Shown: one piece after another, positions 12,216 through 24,526 of the stretch
Position numbering within the stretch: the first letter of the stretch is position 1
Layout: every line of letters starts with the position of its first letter
Assembly (NCBI GenBank): GCA_900073065.1
Contig: FJOG01000002.1
Coordinates: forward strand, 1,244,652-1,308,651
Length of the DNA: 64,000 nucleotides
Source: Phialocephala subalpina
Taxonomy: Eukaryota; Ascomycota; Leotiomycetes; Helotiales; Mollisiaceae
Direction: 5' to 3'
Position numbers and translations under genes: made by a program
Notes under the pieces: model-generated
The model's database searches: none
Seen by the model: only the letters and a program-made list of their open reading frames with translations
What the model was told of the DNA's origin: nothing

Positions 12216-13784
12216 ATGTCCAGTCTTCCCAGGAACGATCAGGTTCGGAATTGCCACTACCTTCGTGTGAAAGAAACGCAACTCATAAGACAATGCTGCA
12301 GATGCGGGGATCTCAAATTATACACCGCAGGACCACCATGCATGCCTTGCAGAAAGCCAATGTCCGACGAACCCAACTCTTTCGACATCCCAGAACATCG
12401 TGCCTGGGAATTATGCACAGATTGTGGACCGGCGGCGTGCAACAAAATCTTGGGGCTCACACGGGCATACGACGGAATAGAAAATTTGTACCTACTTCGT
12501 TGCTGCAAATGTCGGACCGACAATGTCTGTGGGACTCGGACATGCGCTAAGTGCGGTGATAGAGGGTGTTGTCGATGCAATATTGTCCATGGTATCACAG
12601 AAGCAGATCCGCCCAATCTGGGTAGAGTGATAGCTTCAGTTCAGAACGCAATCGTCACTCCATATCGCCGCCAGCTATTACCCAAACCATGGAACCGAGA
12701 TATTTTCGCTTCTAGCTTCAAGGAGAATGCGAAGAGCCCCGGTGTGGTCGAATTCGAAACTGGACCGGTCGAAGATGCTATCCAACCCGGGAACATCGCA
12801 CAACCCACATTTCTACCTCATCTATATATCCCTTCACCGATATCTCAGAATCGTCCAGCAAGCATGGAACGTCCTCGGACGGTTGCGGAAGCAGTGGCCG
12901 CTGCTGGTAGCCGTCGCCTCATGGAGAGAGAACACCTGCGCGTATTTGGGACACCAATGCAGGAGCTCGAAGAGCCCATCATCAAGAAGGATATGATGAT
13001 CGGTGGAGACGAAGAACCGTACCAACATCGACGACGTGAGATGGTCAAGGAGATGAAAGCATTTCGAGCACCTGTTACGAATTATTTGCAAAGGCAGCAT
13101 GACAACGGCGAAATACTTGAAAGCCCTGCGCCCATTCAACCTACATTTGACAACGAGTCAGCCGAAGAAGCACACCTTCGCACTTTCACTTGCTTCAGCT
13201 CAGACAATGAAAAGGAGTTGCACATCTCAAGAGAGGACTTGCTTCGATATGCAGATCCCATCGTTACCATCTCAGGAGACTTTGGCACCGCAGAGCCAGC
13301 ACAATAATCAAATACAGGAAAGACAACGCAGCAAACAATTGGCGAAAACAAAATGATGAAAGGAGCTGAGGCTGATTCGAGGAATGGCAAGAGAAAATCT
13401 ATGGCGGATGCTCAATCACTGGATTCCGACTATTTGGCGCCTTTTGAGTCCACGAATGCATTCTCTCAATCGCGTCCAGTTAAAAAGGCAAAGCTTTCAG
13501 GTCCAGCCCGCGCTGTACCAGCAGCTGAGGTCAGACAGGGCAGTCGCCAGGAACAATTGACAGAGGACTCTAATCAACCCTTCTGGACTCACTATCAAGA
13601 TTTCGACTATATGTCAAGTCCATCCCCTGATTTGAAAGCGCAGTCAGATGACAGAGACGGAGCGTCGAATGAAGCTGATATCGAAGTGGTTGGTCTCGAT
13701 GATATCGGGAACAATGTGGCCACGTCCCCAGAGATCGGAGAGCTGGTTGAACCTCAAATTGATGGAATGTTCTTCGAACATTAG
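12216..13784 (+). CDS. Cys-rich protein with CCxC motifs, two-exon model (499 aa)
   Basis: The first ATG is at 12216. The N-terminal 140 residues are packed with CCxC and CxxC pairs: RQCCRCGD (26-32), CMPC, LCTDCG, RCCKC and CAKCGDRGCCRC, which should bind zinc. The rest is polar and low complexity. A TAA at 13305-13307 ends the simple frame (363 aa), but the same frame reopens straight after and runs to 13784 with a basic nuclear-localisation-like PVKKAKL. A 69-nt GT-AG intron at 13263-13331 would remove the stop and keep phase, giving 499 aa; its donor (GTTACC) is weak. The alternatives are a 363-aa protein plus a separate gene starting at 13353, or a nonsense mutation. No known function. 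Confidence 0.6.
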
Positions 13785-14180
13785 CGTTGATTATACTTCG
13801 AGGCAAAGAGCACTGGTTTGAGAGGTTCTTTTTTACGAGGGAACCCGACATACAATGAACTCTAGCTGCCTAGATTGGATTGACCAAGGTGATTTCTTTT
13901 GTTTTGATTTTTCTCGTGGAAATTAGCTTCGTGAATCCGAGGCGCTTCGGGGGCAGACTCGAACTTACTCATTCGTCTCTCGTCTCTCTTACTGGAAGAT
14001 CACATAGATAGCTACCACTTTTGCTTTCAAACGTTGAGTTTTCGAATTTCATTCACTCACCTTATCATATGCTCGTGAATAACAAGTGATCTGGAACCAA
14101 ATACCATCTCATTCCCATTTCACTACGAATAAAGCATCCTTTCTCACACCTGATCCCAAGTTCTCAACCATTCCCTCACA

Positions 14181-14618
14181 ATGTCCAACACCCACTTCAA
14201 AGAACCAGGCATCTTCTTATGCTGCAACTGTGATCAAGTCAATCACATCGACTTCAATATCAACTTTCCAAGTCAATGTTCATGCCAACATGATCTCTGT
14301 GATGGATGCGGAAAGACTCAAGCAATCTACGAGCCTGTCAAGAAAGAATATGATGATGATCATGTTCAGGATTACTATGAAAAGGGAAAGGAGCTCAGGC
14401 ATATCAAGTTTAGGATCAAGGATGGTGAGGTTGAGAATGAGAATGATTATGAGGACACGGACGAATTGAGGTCATCTACGGGAGTTTCAAGGAAGACCAA
14501 GAGTATGACGAAGTTGAAGACTTTGATGAAGAAGGCAAAGGGGTTGGGCAAATCTCTTTCGCCCTCGAGGTTGAGGATGGAGACTCGTCGGATTACTGAG
14601 AGGCGTGAGAGTCAATGA
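14181..14618 (+). CDS. Small Cys-rich putative zinc-binding protein (145 aa)
   Basis: Single exon from ATG 14181. Residues 14-43 carry a compact set of possible metal ligands: CCNC at 14-17, C33, C35, H37, C40 and C43 (pattern CCxC-x15-CxCxHxxCxxC). The remainder is charged, first acidic then Lys/Ser-rich (KTKSMTKLKTLMKKAKG), with no membrane span or signal peptide. It is one of four CCxC genes in a row here (12216, 14181, 14821, 16725). Such small zinc-type proteins are common and uncharacterised in Pezizomycotina; function unknown. Confidence 0.7.
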   Translation: MSNTHFKEPGIFLCCNCDQVNHIDFNINFPSQCSCQHDLCDGCGKTQAIYEPVKKEYDDDHVQDYYEKGKELRHIKFRIKDGEVENENDYEDTDELRSSTGVSRKTKSMTKLKTLMKKAKGLGKSLSPSRLRMETRRITERRESQ

Positions 14619-14820
14619 GTTCGTTCGTGATATTTTGGAATGTTAAAATGGAGTGCGTAAGAGTAATAATGGATTGAATGTACAAGCACATTCACGATGA
14701 ACTCGGGGCAGGTCTGAATGACTTCCTCCTCGGGAGCGACACAGTTCACTTAAAAACTTTCGTGCGAAAGTCCTTAAACAAACACCATCCCACCAGACAT
14801 TTCTAGAGACTCCAAAAGCT

Positions 14821-15138
14821 ATGTCTACTCTCAATGCCAACGATCCTCTAACATCTTGCAATAATGACCAAAAGACACGCTCAGAGAAAAAACCCGTCGT
14901 CGCTCGCAGTACTCGACAAATCAGAAACACAATTCGAACCTTGGGTAAAGAAGGAGGACTACCGACCTGGAAAGAAGAGAGGCTCTTAAACTGCTGTGTT
15001 TGTGGGAAGGAACATGGGATCGATCAGGACGAACAGCGGGAAGGAAGAGAGTGTGGATGTGGTCACGTGCTGGGTAATCATTGCGGGCGGTCGCACATTT
15101 GGTTCCTTGATGTCGGTGAGAGCAAAACTGGAATTTGA
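14821..15138 (+). CDS. Small Cys-rich putative zinc-binding protein (105 aa)
   Basis: Single exon from ATG 14821. The C-terminal half has NCCVCGKEH (57-65) followed by ECGCGHVLGNHC (77-88), the same plan as the neighbour at 14181, except that the penultimate Cys is replaced (Gly85) and H87 may substitute. The N-terminal 50 residues are basic and Ser/Thr-rich. A GTGAGA donor-like site lies at about 15115 near the end, so a further exon cannot be excluded. Function unknown; relation to the 14181 protein is inferred from ligand spacing only. Confidence 0.6.
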   Translation: MSTLNANDPLTSCNNDQKTRSEKKPVVARSTRQIRNTIRTLGKEGGLPTWKEERLLNCCVCGKEHGIDQDEQREGRECGCGHVLGNHCGRSHIWFLDVGESKTGI

Positions 15139-16724
15139 ATATCTAGGTGGAAGATCTAACAGTCGAGTTCTCGAGGACAGCTCTTCGTCTGTTCAGTTGA
15201 AAGGCTAGAGAGTGAAAAAAGCTCAAGTCATTTACAGAGTAATATTGAGTAGGGAACTTGAAATTGAAGTTCTGTGAAATAATCTTGCCATAAAGTCATC
15301 GTTAATTATCGTGACCTGAAATGTCTGTTTCTAAGAACCGGTTTCTGAAAGTGGGAATCTGTAACCAAAATACGGACAATCTGATTGAAAGTGAAGTCAT
15401 CTACGGTTCGAATAGGCCCGCACATTCGTCCTGGTACTGTTGATCTTCCTAATAGAGTAACGCGGAACGACGATAGGACGTTCAAAGTCCTTGTTGTTGA
15501 GATATATTTATCGTCTTCTACGCAGTCCTCAAATTCCGTCAATAAGAATAGCAGATCGGTCCCAAGTCCTAGGAAGAGGAAGAGAGAGGGTTGCCAAGAC
15601 GATGACGATTCCGAATTTGTCCGGGAAGAATTGGAGCCTCCAGAATCTCCAAAGTATCGATATTTATATTCCCTATATTCTCCGAGAAGGTTGAAATAGC
15701 ACGCAGCTAAACGTCGGCGAGTTAAAGTCTGTTATCTTGGAAAATGGATCTGAAGAGAGTCTGAGGGAGGGACACGGGCGAAGCCATGAATCTAGGCGTT
15801 ACAATTGGAGGGGGACATCGAGGGGAATTTACATACTCGCATACTAAACAAAATATAACCAAACGTGCTGATCAGCATATGAACCACGAGATTATACTAA
15901 GAACTACAAGCAACCTCGAGTTGCGGCGGGTGAGCGCCACGTGGCTTAGCACTTCCGTCGACTATTCTCAATATAATGATTTACAGATCATTCAAATACA
16001 ATAATGAAACAAAAAGGATGCCGCCGCACCAAAAAAATCCGCAACGAATCAACATTACAAAGATTATCGAGCAATTCGCTATCACTCCCCTTAAATTCTT
16101 GAAGCGACCCCACTCCCTTAACGAGCCTACTCGACTAATCATTCCTCGCATTTTACTCAAGCTTCGAGTCTGAGAATGAGACTGAATAAGAATCATGTGT
16201 ATATGATTTTCTACGTCTCAAAGCTCTACGTGATGCTTCTTGGCCAGTGGAGGTAAAATCTGATTTGGGAGCCTCCGCATTGTGATGCGGGCCCCGAAGT
16301 GAGGGGTAAAATAGGGGCGATGATCTCGCTAGACGGCCTGAAGCTTCAGCGCTTTCACGGCACTTGGCTTTGACTTTAGGTCGACGTCGAACAACAACTC
16401 AAAAGACCAAATGGATTTCTTGGAGAATAGAGTCGCTCATTTAGCTTTCGACGACGATGTAAAGTTCTGCGATGCGGTGGAAGATCCAAGCTCTGAGAAG
16501 TGGCTGCTGGTCTTCTGATGTTGGGTACGAAGATTTTGAAAAACAATAGTGACTGAGCAGGCAAGCCTATACTTAGACTCACTCGACCTTCTGATTGTGA
16601 ATTTTTGAATGAAAACGATGACCGCAAATCTTGTGTGAATAGCTCATGGGGAAGGAGAACATATAGCACGCTGGGACAACTGCCTCATGTGGCAGGTTAC
16701 ACAAGATCAAGACACACGCACAAG
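15139..16724. other. Intergenic region with one weak reading frame
   Basis: 1.6 kb without a convincing gene. An open stretch at 15385-15699 (plus) has no ATG but encodes a basic/acidic tail (SPRKRKREGCQDDDDSEF) that could be an orphan 3' exon; support is weak. The rest shows nothing recognisable. Confidence 0.35.
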
Positions 16725-16940
16725 ATGACTGAGACAAAACGACAATACACAGAAAGATCAGGTCAGACATTACCAATAAACCAACCCAGATTCCTGCACA
16801 AGATCCTAGTCATGTGGATGACTTGTTGCGTTTGTGATCGCGTAACTGCAGCATCCATGGAATGCCCAGGGACGACAGCAGGCTCTGCTTGCGACCACCT
16901 CGAATGCAATGACTGCGATTTCTCGTTGGAGAGTCGCTGA
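16725..16940 (+). CDS. Mini Cys-rich putative zinc-binding protein (71 aa)
   Basis: ATG at 16725, TGA at 16938-16940. The C-terminal half reads TCCVCDRV (33-40), then CDHLECNDC (56-64): CCxC and CxHxxCxxC spaced as in the gene at 14181, with one Cys of the CxC pair missing (Ser54). The N-terminal 30 residues are basic. Short length makes the call less certain than its neighbours, but the ligand pattern is unlikely by chance so close to two relatives. Confidence 0.5.
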   Translation: MTETKRQYTERSGQTLPINQPRFLHKILVMWMTCCVCDRVTAASMECPGTTAGSACDHLECNDCDFSLESR

Positions 16941-17380
16941 GAAAGAATAGAATCGATCTACGACCTTGAAGGATAGGAAATGGTCAAAGTCTCTGCGAGC
17001 TTTACGGATGCGAAAGATTAAAGTTGCGAGAAAGGAAATTATGAAGTTTATGAAGATTATGATGAGCAAGATATGGAGGGGTTCAGGGGAACCTGGGCGG
17101 GGTAGTTCGGCACCCGACCTACCGAGATCAGCATCAGGAACACCATCCCGGTTAGCCTCACCTCGCTTTTACCTACGCTCGTGCATTCACATCTGCTTCC
17201 CCATGGCACCTTCTCCTTTAAGCTTTTTCGAGCATCTCCATGTAACGTGCAGCTGATAGCGGAAGCCGATCGTAATTTTAGATCATGCAAGTGATGATTT
17301 ATATCTCCGTCCCGCCCCTTCGCGGGGACGATGGCTTTGTGGCGTTGAGGTCTTTTTGCCCCTGAAAATTGTCGTGAGAT

Positions 17381-20042
17381 ATGGCTCGAAGTCGTGGCTT
17401 CTCCTTGTTGCTTGTTGCGGCCGCAATCGGCTCAGCTGTTTCTCAGAACTCCACGAATGGAACGTACGATGTCCTGGATTATGTGGATCAATTGATTGGA
17501 AGCAGCAATGGAGGTAGGACAGAACCCTTCTGCACGGGAGAGGATTTTTGCTGATTATATCTAGGAAACATTTTCCCAGGAGCAACACTACCATATGGTA
17601 TGCTTTTCCAGATACCATCACAAGCCGTAGCTCACTATTTCTAGGAATGGCCAAAGCAGTCGCGGACACCGATTCTGGCAGCAATCAAGGCGGCTTCACC
17701 ACTGATGGTTCCAATATCACGGGATTCAGTTCCATGCATGATAGTGGAACAGGTGGATCCCCGTCACTGGGAAACTTTGCTCTCTTCCCCTACAGCGCTT
17801 GCCCTGGCGACGATGTAGATGGCTGTGTCTACCCAAAGAAGTCGAGGAAAACGCAATTTGTGACCAGCTCCGTCAAGGCAACGCCGGGATATTTCGGTCT
17901 TGAGCTTGCGAGTGGTATTCAGGTCGACATGACGACCACTCAGCACACTTCGCTATTCCGATTCAATTTCCCGAAAATGGAAGCTGTGGGAAATGCTTCG
18001 AGTCCATTGATCTTGATGGATCTTACGGATCTTTCGGACAGTCGCCAAGACAATGGAAGCATCTCCGTTGATGCCGAGACAGGGCGAATGACGGGAAATG
18101 CAAGGTTCCTGCCATCCTTCGGTAGTGGAAACTATATCGCCTACTTTTGTGCAGACTTCTCTGGATCTCCCATCAGAGACAACGGTATCTTCGTAAACAG
18201 CCGAGCGAGCGCCGACGTGAAAGACTTGAAGATCTCGAGATCGATTAACGGCTACCCCCTACCTGGAGGAGCTTTTGTTCGCTTCGAGTCACCAGGCGAC
18301 AATGCTCTCCTTGCCAGAGTTGGAGTCAGCCTGATCAGCAGCGACCAAGCATGCTCGAGTGCTGAGAAAGAGATTCCATCATTCGACTTTGAAGCTACTC
18401 ATACTGCTGCTGAGACAGAGTGGCGCAACAAGATCAGTCCAATTGTGGTCAACAGAAGCGGCGTCAATGACTCGATGCTGAAGAATTTCTACTCTGGAAT
18501 CTACAGAACGATGGTCAACCCACAAGATTACACAGGAGAAAACCCACTCTGGGAGAGTGATGAACCTTACTTCGACTCGTTTTATTGTATCTGGGATTTG
18601 TTCAGATCTCAGATGCCATTCCTGACCGTTTTGGACCCGAGCACCGTGACCAAGCAGATTCGTTCTCTTATCGACACTTACGTGCACGAAGGTTGGCTAC
18701 CAGATTGCCGTATGAGCTTGTGCAAGGGCTTCACTCAGGGAGGATCAAACGCTGACAATGTGCTCGGTGATGCCTACTTGAAAGGACTTTCGGACGGAAT
18801 CGACTGGGATCTTGGCTACGAGGCTGTGATCAATGATGCTGAGAACGAACCATACGACTGGTCGGGCGAGGGCAGAGGTGGTCTTGATTCTTGGAAGTCA
18901 CTTGGTTACATCCCAGTTCAAGACTTTGACTATAAAGGGTTTGGAACGATGACCAGAAGTGTTTCGAGAACTCTCGAATACGCTTACAATGACTTTGTGA
19001 TTACTCAGATTGCTTCTGGACTTGGAAAACAGGGTGATGTGGAGAAGTATACCAATCGCGCTGGCAACTGGAAGAACCTCTACAAGTCAGACCAAACATC
19101 TTTCAACAATGGTGTTGATACTGGATTTACCGGCTTCTTCCAACCCCGCTATCTGAACAAGACTTTTGGATTCCAAGATCCATTAAAGTGCAGCAACATT
19201 GACACGAACCCGAACAGCGTTTGCTCACTTCAGAACACCGGAGCTGAGACCTTTGAAAGTTCGATCTGGGAATACTCTTTGTAAGTTTCACTCCAAATGG
19301 TGGCCAAGGCTCACTTACTCAACTCAACAGCTTCGTTCCCCACGACCAAGCAACCCTCATCACCACCTTCGGAGGTCCAGCTGCCTTCGTAGAGCGCCTC
19401 GACTACCTCCACGACCAAGACATCACCTACATCGGCAACGAACCCGCTTTCCTAACAGTCTACCAATACCACTACGCCGGACGCCCAGCTCTCTCCGCCA
19501 AACGCTCCCATTTCTACATCCCCACCTTCTTCCAACCCACCGACGATGGCCTTCCCGGAAACGATGACTCAGGAGCAATGGGAAGTTTCGTTGCGTTCTC
19601 CATGATGGGACTCTTCCCCAACCCCGGTCAAAACGTCTACCTCATCATCCCTCCTTTCTTCGAGTCCGTATCCGTCACTTCCCCTCTCACCGGTAAAACC
19701 GCCACGATCCGCAACGTAAACTTCGACCCTTCGTACCAAAACATCTATATCCAATCCGCAACACTAGATGGGGAACCATATACGAAGAATTGGATCGATC
19801 ATTCGTTCTTCACGGAAGGGAAGGAATTGGTTTTGACGTTGGGAAGTAGTGAGAGTGCGTGGGGGACGAAGGTGGAGGATTTACCGCCTAGTTTGGGGAC
19901 GTATGAGGGGTTTGGGAATTTTTCGATTAATGGGACGAAGAGTGCGTTGAGGGAGAGGGCGGTGAGGTTTGCGGGGGCGGATTTGAGTGAGGGGATGAGT
20001 GCTAAGACTGGTGGTGCTTATTGGGCGGAATCTGAGGGATGA
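17381..20042 (+). CDS. Secreted glycoside hydrolase family 92 alpha-mannosidase (837 aa)
   Basis: Exons 17381-17513, 17565-17597 (a 33-nt micro-exon), 17645-19280 and 19331-20042 join in phase. A signal peptide (about 1-20, hydrophobic core LLLVAAAIGSA) precedes the mature enzyme. GH92 landmarks: DQLIGSSNGG then FPGATLPYGMAKAVADTD at the N-terminus, GFSSMHDSGTGG, FDSFYCIWDLFRSQMPF mid-protein, IGNEPAF (about 635-641) and GNDDSGAMGSF (677-687), whose Asp pair corresponds to the catalytic base region. Length matches the family. GH92 enzymes are calcium-dependent exo-acting alpha-mannosidases, mostly alpha-1,2, that trim mannans and N-glycans outside the cell. Linkage choice cannot be read here. 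Third-position base use changes sharply inside exon 4 (see findings). Confidence 0.95.
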
Positions 20043-22239
20043 GGGCCTGAGAGTGGTGAGCTATGCTCTGATGTGCTGAGATATACATAGAAACAAGGTT
20101 GCTATAATTTAAAGCTCGAGATATGACCTCGATCTGCGAGTTTCCGAGACACGTTTAGAGATGCTCGATGGTGGTGGCTGCGAATGCAGGCACCCGATGG
20201 GATTTCGTGTGACGTTGTACTGCAGAGAACGACTTTTCGACTTCCGAAATAATTACACAGTAGCTAAACCCACTCCTAACGATATTGTAACATTTGCAGG
20301 CAGATCAACGATTCAAGGAAATCCATCCTTCGAGCTGTGTCAGAGCTCGCAAGATTTCAAAGCCCGACAGTACGGTATGAGTTCCCAGCTTCAGCTCAAC
20401 TGGCGGTATCCTCGTTTGGGACATATTGAGTGGTTACTTTGGGGGAATTGACAAAGGGTGAGATGGAAGATGTGAAGCTAAAGGTGCTTAAAACGTCTTT
20501 TTCACTGTGCCTAGAGAGATCTCTTGCAAAAGCACTCCTCCTTTCGCTTGGCTGGGTGAGCCAGCAAATCATTGATCACCATCACCATGCCACCTACCAA
20601 ACATTGACAGGTACAAAGTGACGGATTGAGGATTCGAGATACTTTTCTTTGAGCTACAGATCTAATTATTCATAATTACGGAGAAAGATGGCTCATAAAT
20701 TGCAGCAAAACTTCCCCAGAGTGAAAGGGCAAGGTCACGGGCTCAGCCCCCAGATAAGTATCTCTGGTCAGAAGGTCAAGATCTGAAGAAAAGAATGTAT
20801 GGAAGTTCTTCAACTCGTATTGAATCATTAACTGGATGTAGGACACTAGGACGCTCCCAACAGCAAGTTTTGAGGCCGGTTGTATCCCATAGACACGTGA
20901 CTGAGGTTTAAACCACCGACCTTGAAGGTGCAGCTTATGAGGCACCTTGTAACGTCGGATTTGGTTTGATTGGATTCGGATTTGGCTCTTTTGAGTCCTT
21001 CAAAGACACACGGGAAAAATTAAATATAAAACTGAACGATCGGATTCGCCGGTTATGGCGGAGATAAGCTTTCCTGGACATATCAATAGCTTCACTGACA
21101 TGGGATTAAAGAGCCACTAGGGCCGAAACAAATGAACTGAGTAAAGCAACCTGAGAAAGCCCAAGTTGTGCCCGTCGTTATCTCTTGAGGATTTTGGGGT
21201 GGAATTTCAGGGCTGAGAGTCTTTGCCCTAGTGGTAGGGTTTAGCGAGCCATGGCGTTCAGAGACATGCTGAAGAAGCCTAGACTTTCTTCACCTTCTTC
21301 AAACCTCACCACATCGCTCACTCACCACGAATCATCATCACGATCGTCCGCCAACACAGCACGCATACCAGCTGTCAGATTGGCGCCGGATTGGCGTCCC
21401 CACAAGCCAAATGTTCGGAGCCCCATGCTGATATCCACCGCCAGGATCTCGAAATGCGAGAGGGTGGGATTACGAGATTACAACCATGAAGCCTACACAT
21501 CGTTTGCTGGGCTTCTTTGGAGATATCTGAACGAGTTCGTTCCTTCTATTCCACTCTCTCTCAGATGACCTCAACCTCCGAACGCGACGATATTGTGACA
21601 AGAATAGCTTCAAAAGGTAGTTGGTGGTCTCGCAATCCCGATCATCATAAGGTTGCACACCTCAGCCTCGAGATCTGCGGATGCCGTGTCTTGATCTTTT
21701 GATTTCTGCCGTTCCCTGGCACGCAACTGCATCGTGCCATCATGAGGATGGGGGGATGGCCGATCGTTGTATCTGGTAGGGCAGAAATGTTCGAAGCCTC
21801 CAAATGTCACCGGAATGTAGTGGCTTAGATATGCAAGAAGGTGCGGCTGATACTAATTTTTTGGCAGCTGCGAATGGAACCGCTTAAGGCAAGGCCTAGC
21901 ACCAACTGCACAATCCAGGCTAGTATTTCCTTGCTTACCACCAGAGTCAATCTCGTACCGTCTTACTCGATCAGATTGCATCTTGAAGCAATCATGTGGT
22001 GGGTCAACATGGTCGAAAGTCCCTTCGCTGGCGGGACATGCAGCAGTACTGCATCATGGACCAACTTCTCAAGCGGCTCCAATTGTAGGCTTGGGACCCC
22101 CAAAAGGAACTGCTTTCTGCATTAGTCCCCAGAATGGAATATCAGCACTTGTCATATCTCAGCATGCGTCTTGATATATGGCTGAGGTCTCGATTGGACT
22201 TCAGCTTGGAATGGCTGTTTTCTCGAAGCCTCGTTCATC
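20043..22239. other. Intergenic region
   Basis: 2.2 kb. The longest ATG frame, 21251-21568 (plus, 105 aa, starting MAFRDMLKKPRLSS), is Ser-rich and matches nothing I recognise; it may be a remnant or chance. No RNA gene seen. Confidence 0.4.
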
Positions 22240-24526
22240 ATGTATTCTGCCAGAAAATACAGCTACTCCACTGAGGAACTGTTCTCCCCACTCGATGGCG
22301 AGGTTCGAGTCCCCACCCACTTCGACATTGGGTCGAATAAGGAGGACCACCAGTATGTGCGGACCAAGTACAAAATGACATATCAGCCGCCACAAGCACC
22401 TCGAAAAGTGTCGATACACAGAAAGCCGGTTCCAGTCTACGACAGAATTCCAAGCCTCAAAGACTCTAAGCTCTCAATGGATATCGCCAAGAAGTTGGAA
22501 GTCGAGAAGGAAGTTGAAGTCAAAGTGAAGCGAGGCTGGCGATTTTATGGCACGTTTGCATGCCTTGCAATCCTCAATTTGATCTGTGCCATTGATGCAA
22601 CGATTCTGGCTGTTGCATTACCGGTGAGATAATCCCTTGTTGTCTTTGGATACTGCTGATGCGTTCAAGACTATTGCTACAAGCTTGAAAGGAACGACTG
22701 CAATACAGGCGTTCTGGTGTGGCACGTCATTCCTGCTCTGCTCGACAGTATTTCAGTACGTAAAATTCTTCCCTTTATTTGAAGAGATCTTCGGAGCCGA
22801 ACTCTTCGCGAGTTTCGCGCACTCGGCTCCTCAGCTCCTCGACTCCTAAATCATACTTCAAATCACATACTGATTTATCTATATACCAACCTGGGCCTCA
22901 TTCTCACATATCATCGGACGAAAGTCGGTGCTCCTTACTGCTCTGTTCCTGTTCTTCGTCGGGACCATTGTCGCATCTGTTGCCAAAAATGTCGGAGAGC
23001 TACTAGTCGGAAGGAGCATACAAGGTGTTGGAGGAGGAGGTCTCGTGGGGTTGACATATGTCATCCTTGCCGACCTTGTCACCCTGAGAGAGCGTGGAAA
23101 GTGGATGTCTGTTATCAGTTTGCAATGGGCAATTGGAAGCGTTTTGGGTCCGATTATCGGCGGGGCATTTGCAGAGGAGACGACGTGGAGATGGATCTTC
23201 TGGATCAACATCCCCTTCTGCGTGATTGCTGCCGTGGGTATTCCATTCTGCTTACGGCTGCAGAAGAGAGATGGATCTGTCTGGGGGCGACTGAAGACAT
23301 TTGACTTCTTCGGGTCGTTTATCTTCATTGCAGCTACAACAAGCTTTCTCATTCCGCTCACTTGGGTACGTCGCCGTACCTACATCTACACAATTCATAC
23401 TGACAGTGTGATAGGGTGGGGTCATGTATGACTGGGAGTCGTGGAGAGTGCTTGTGCCACTGATTCTCGGCGCCTTTGGCATCGTCGGTTTCGTCCTATA
23501 TTCAACACACGTCTCGTCCGAACCACTCATTCGCCGCAGCCTTTTCAACTCACCGACAGCCATCACAGCATATGCTGGGACGCTGATACACGGTGTTTTA
23601 GTATGGAGTCTGCTCTACTACATGCCATTATACTTTGAAGTGGCCAAGAACTACACACCAGTCTACTCGGGAGTCGCCATTTTCCCATTTACGTTCACAG
23701 TTGCACCGGCAGCCGTTGTCGTTGGCATCGTCATTGCCAAGACTGGACGATACAGACCGTCCATCGTGAGTCTCCCTGATTCCTCCTCCTTCCACAAGCT
23801 AACTTTCCCAGTGGGTAGGATGGTTCCTTGCGACTTTCGGCATGGGTCTCCTCATCTACCTCCAACAATCAACCAACGTGCCTTCTTGGATCTTCCTATC
23901 CCTCGTTGCGGGCGCTGGAACTGGCATGCTTTTCTCAGCTCAAGGTTTCGCCGCCCAAGCTTCAGCCTCGAATGCCGATCTTCCCTTTGCTGGTGCCATG
24001 TAAGTTGACTTCCCCTGAGCCATATTTCCTCTTCTGGGTTTTTTCATGACTTCTGCTCGCTGCAGTCTCAAAAGCAAGCATTAGACTCTCGAACAACTCC
24101 CGATTTGACTGAAAGAGGTATACTGACTCGAGGATGTCTAGGTACTCTTTCTTCCGAGCGTTCGGTCAGGCCTTTGGTGTGGCAATCTCGGGCGTCATAT
24201 TCCAGAATACCTTCAAGAACAAAATTCTCAACACTGCCTACTCTTCTTTCGCAGATGAATGGTCCCGAGATTCCAGCTCTTTGGTCCAAGTCGTGAAAGC
24301 TTGGAGCAGAGAAGGTGAGGAGGGTATCATGAGAGAAGTGGTTGTCAAAGCATACGTGGATAGTTTGAGAATGGTGTGGATCATAATGTGTGTTTTTGCA
24401 GGGTTGATGTTCATTGCCAGCGTGCTTTGGATCAAGGATATCAGTTTGGAGAGGGCATTGGAAACGGAACAAGGATTTAGGTATGATGCCAAGAATGCCT
24501 CGGGAAATGAGGAGCAGAGTGCATGA
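22240..24526 (+). CDS. MFS transporter, DHA2 (14-TM) type; intron 2 acceptor lost
   Basis: Exons 22240-22623, 22670-22755, 22885-23365, 23415-23765, 23812-23999 and 24142-24526 give 624 aa in phase. After a polar 100-residue N-terminus, membrane segments follow with MFS signatures: DATILAVALP in TM1, GRSIQGVGGGG, RERGKW, and the antiporter motif GSVLGPIIGGAF (motif C), then paired hydrophobic helices to the end. DHA2 proteins export drugs or toxic metabolites in exchange for protons at the plasma membrane. Exon 3 must begin at 22885 for the conserved FQPTWASFSH block to be in frame, but the two bases before it are AT, not AG, and no in-phase AG is nearby. The gene may be mis-spliced and inactive, or the base may be a sequencing error. 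The other introns are normal. Confidence 0.8.

Noticed and set aside
22302..22313. GGTTCGAGTCCC, resembling a tRNA T-arm
   Set aside because: It lies in the first exon of the transporter and no acceptor stem or anticodon arm surrounds it. No tRNA gene was found in the window.
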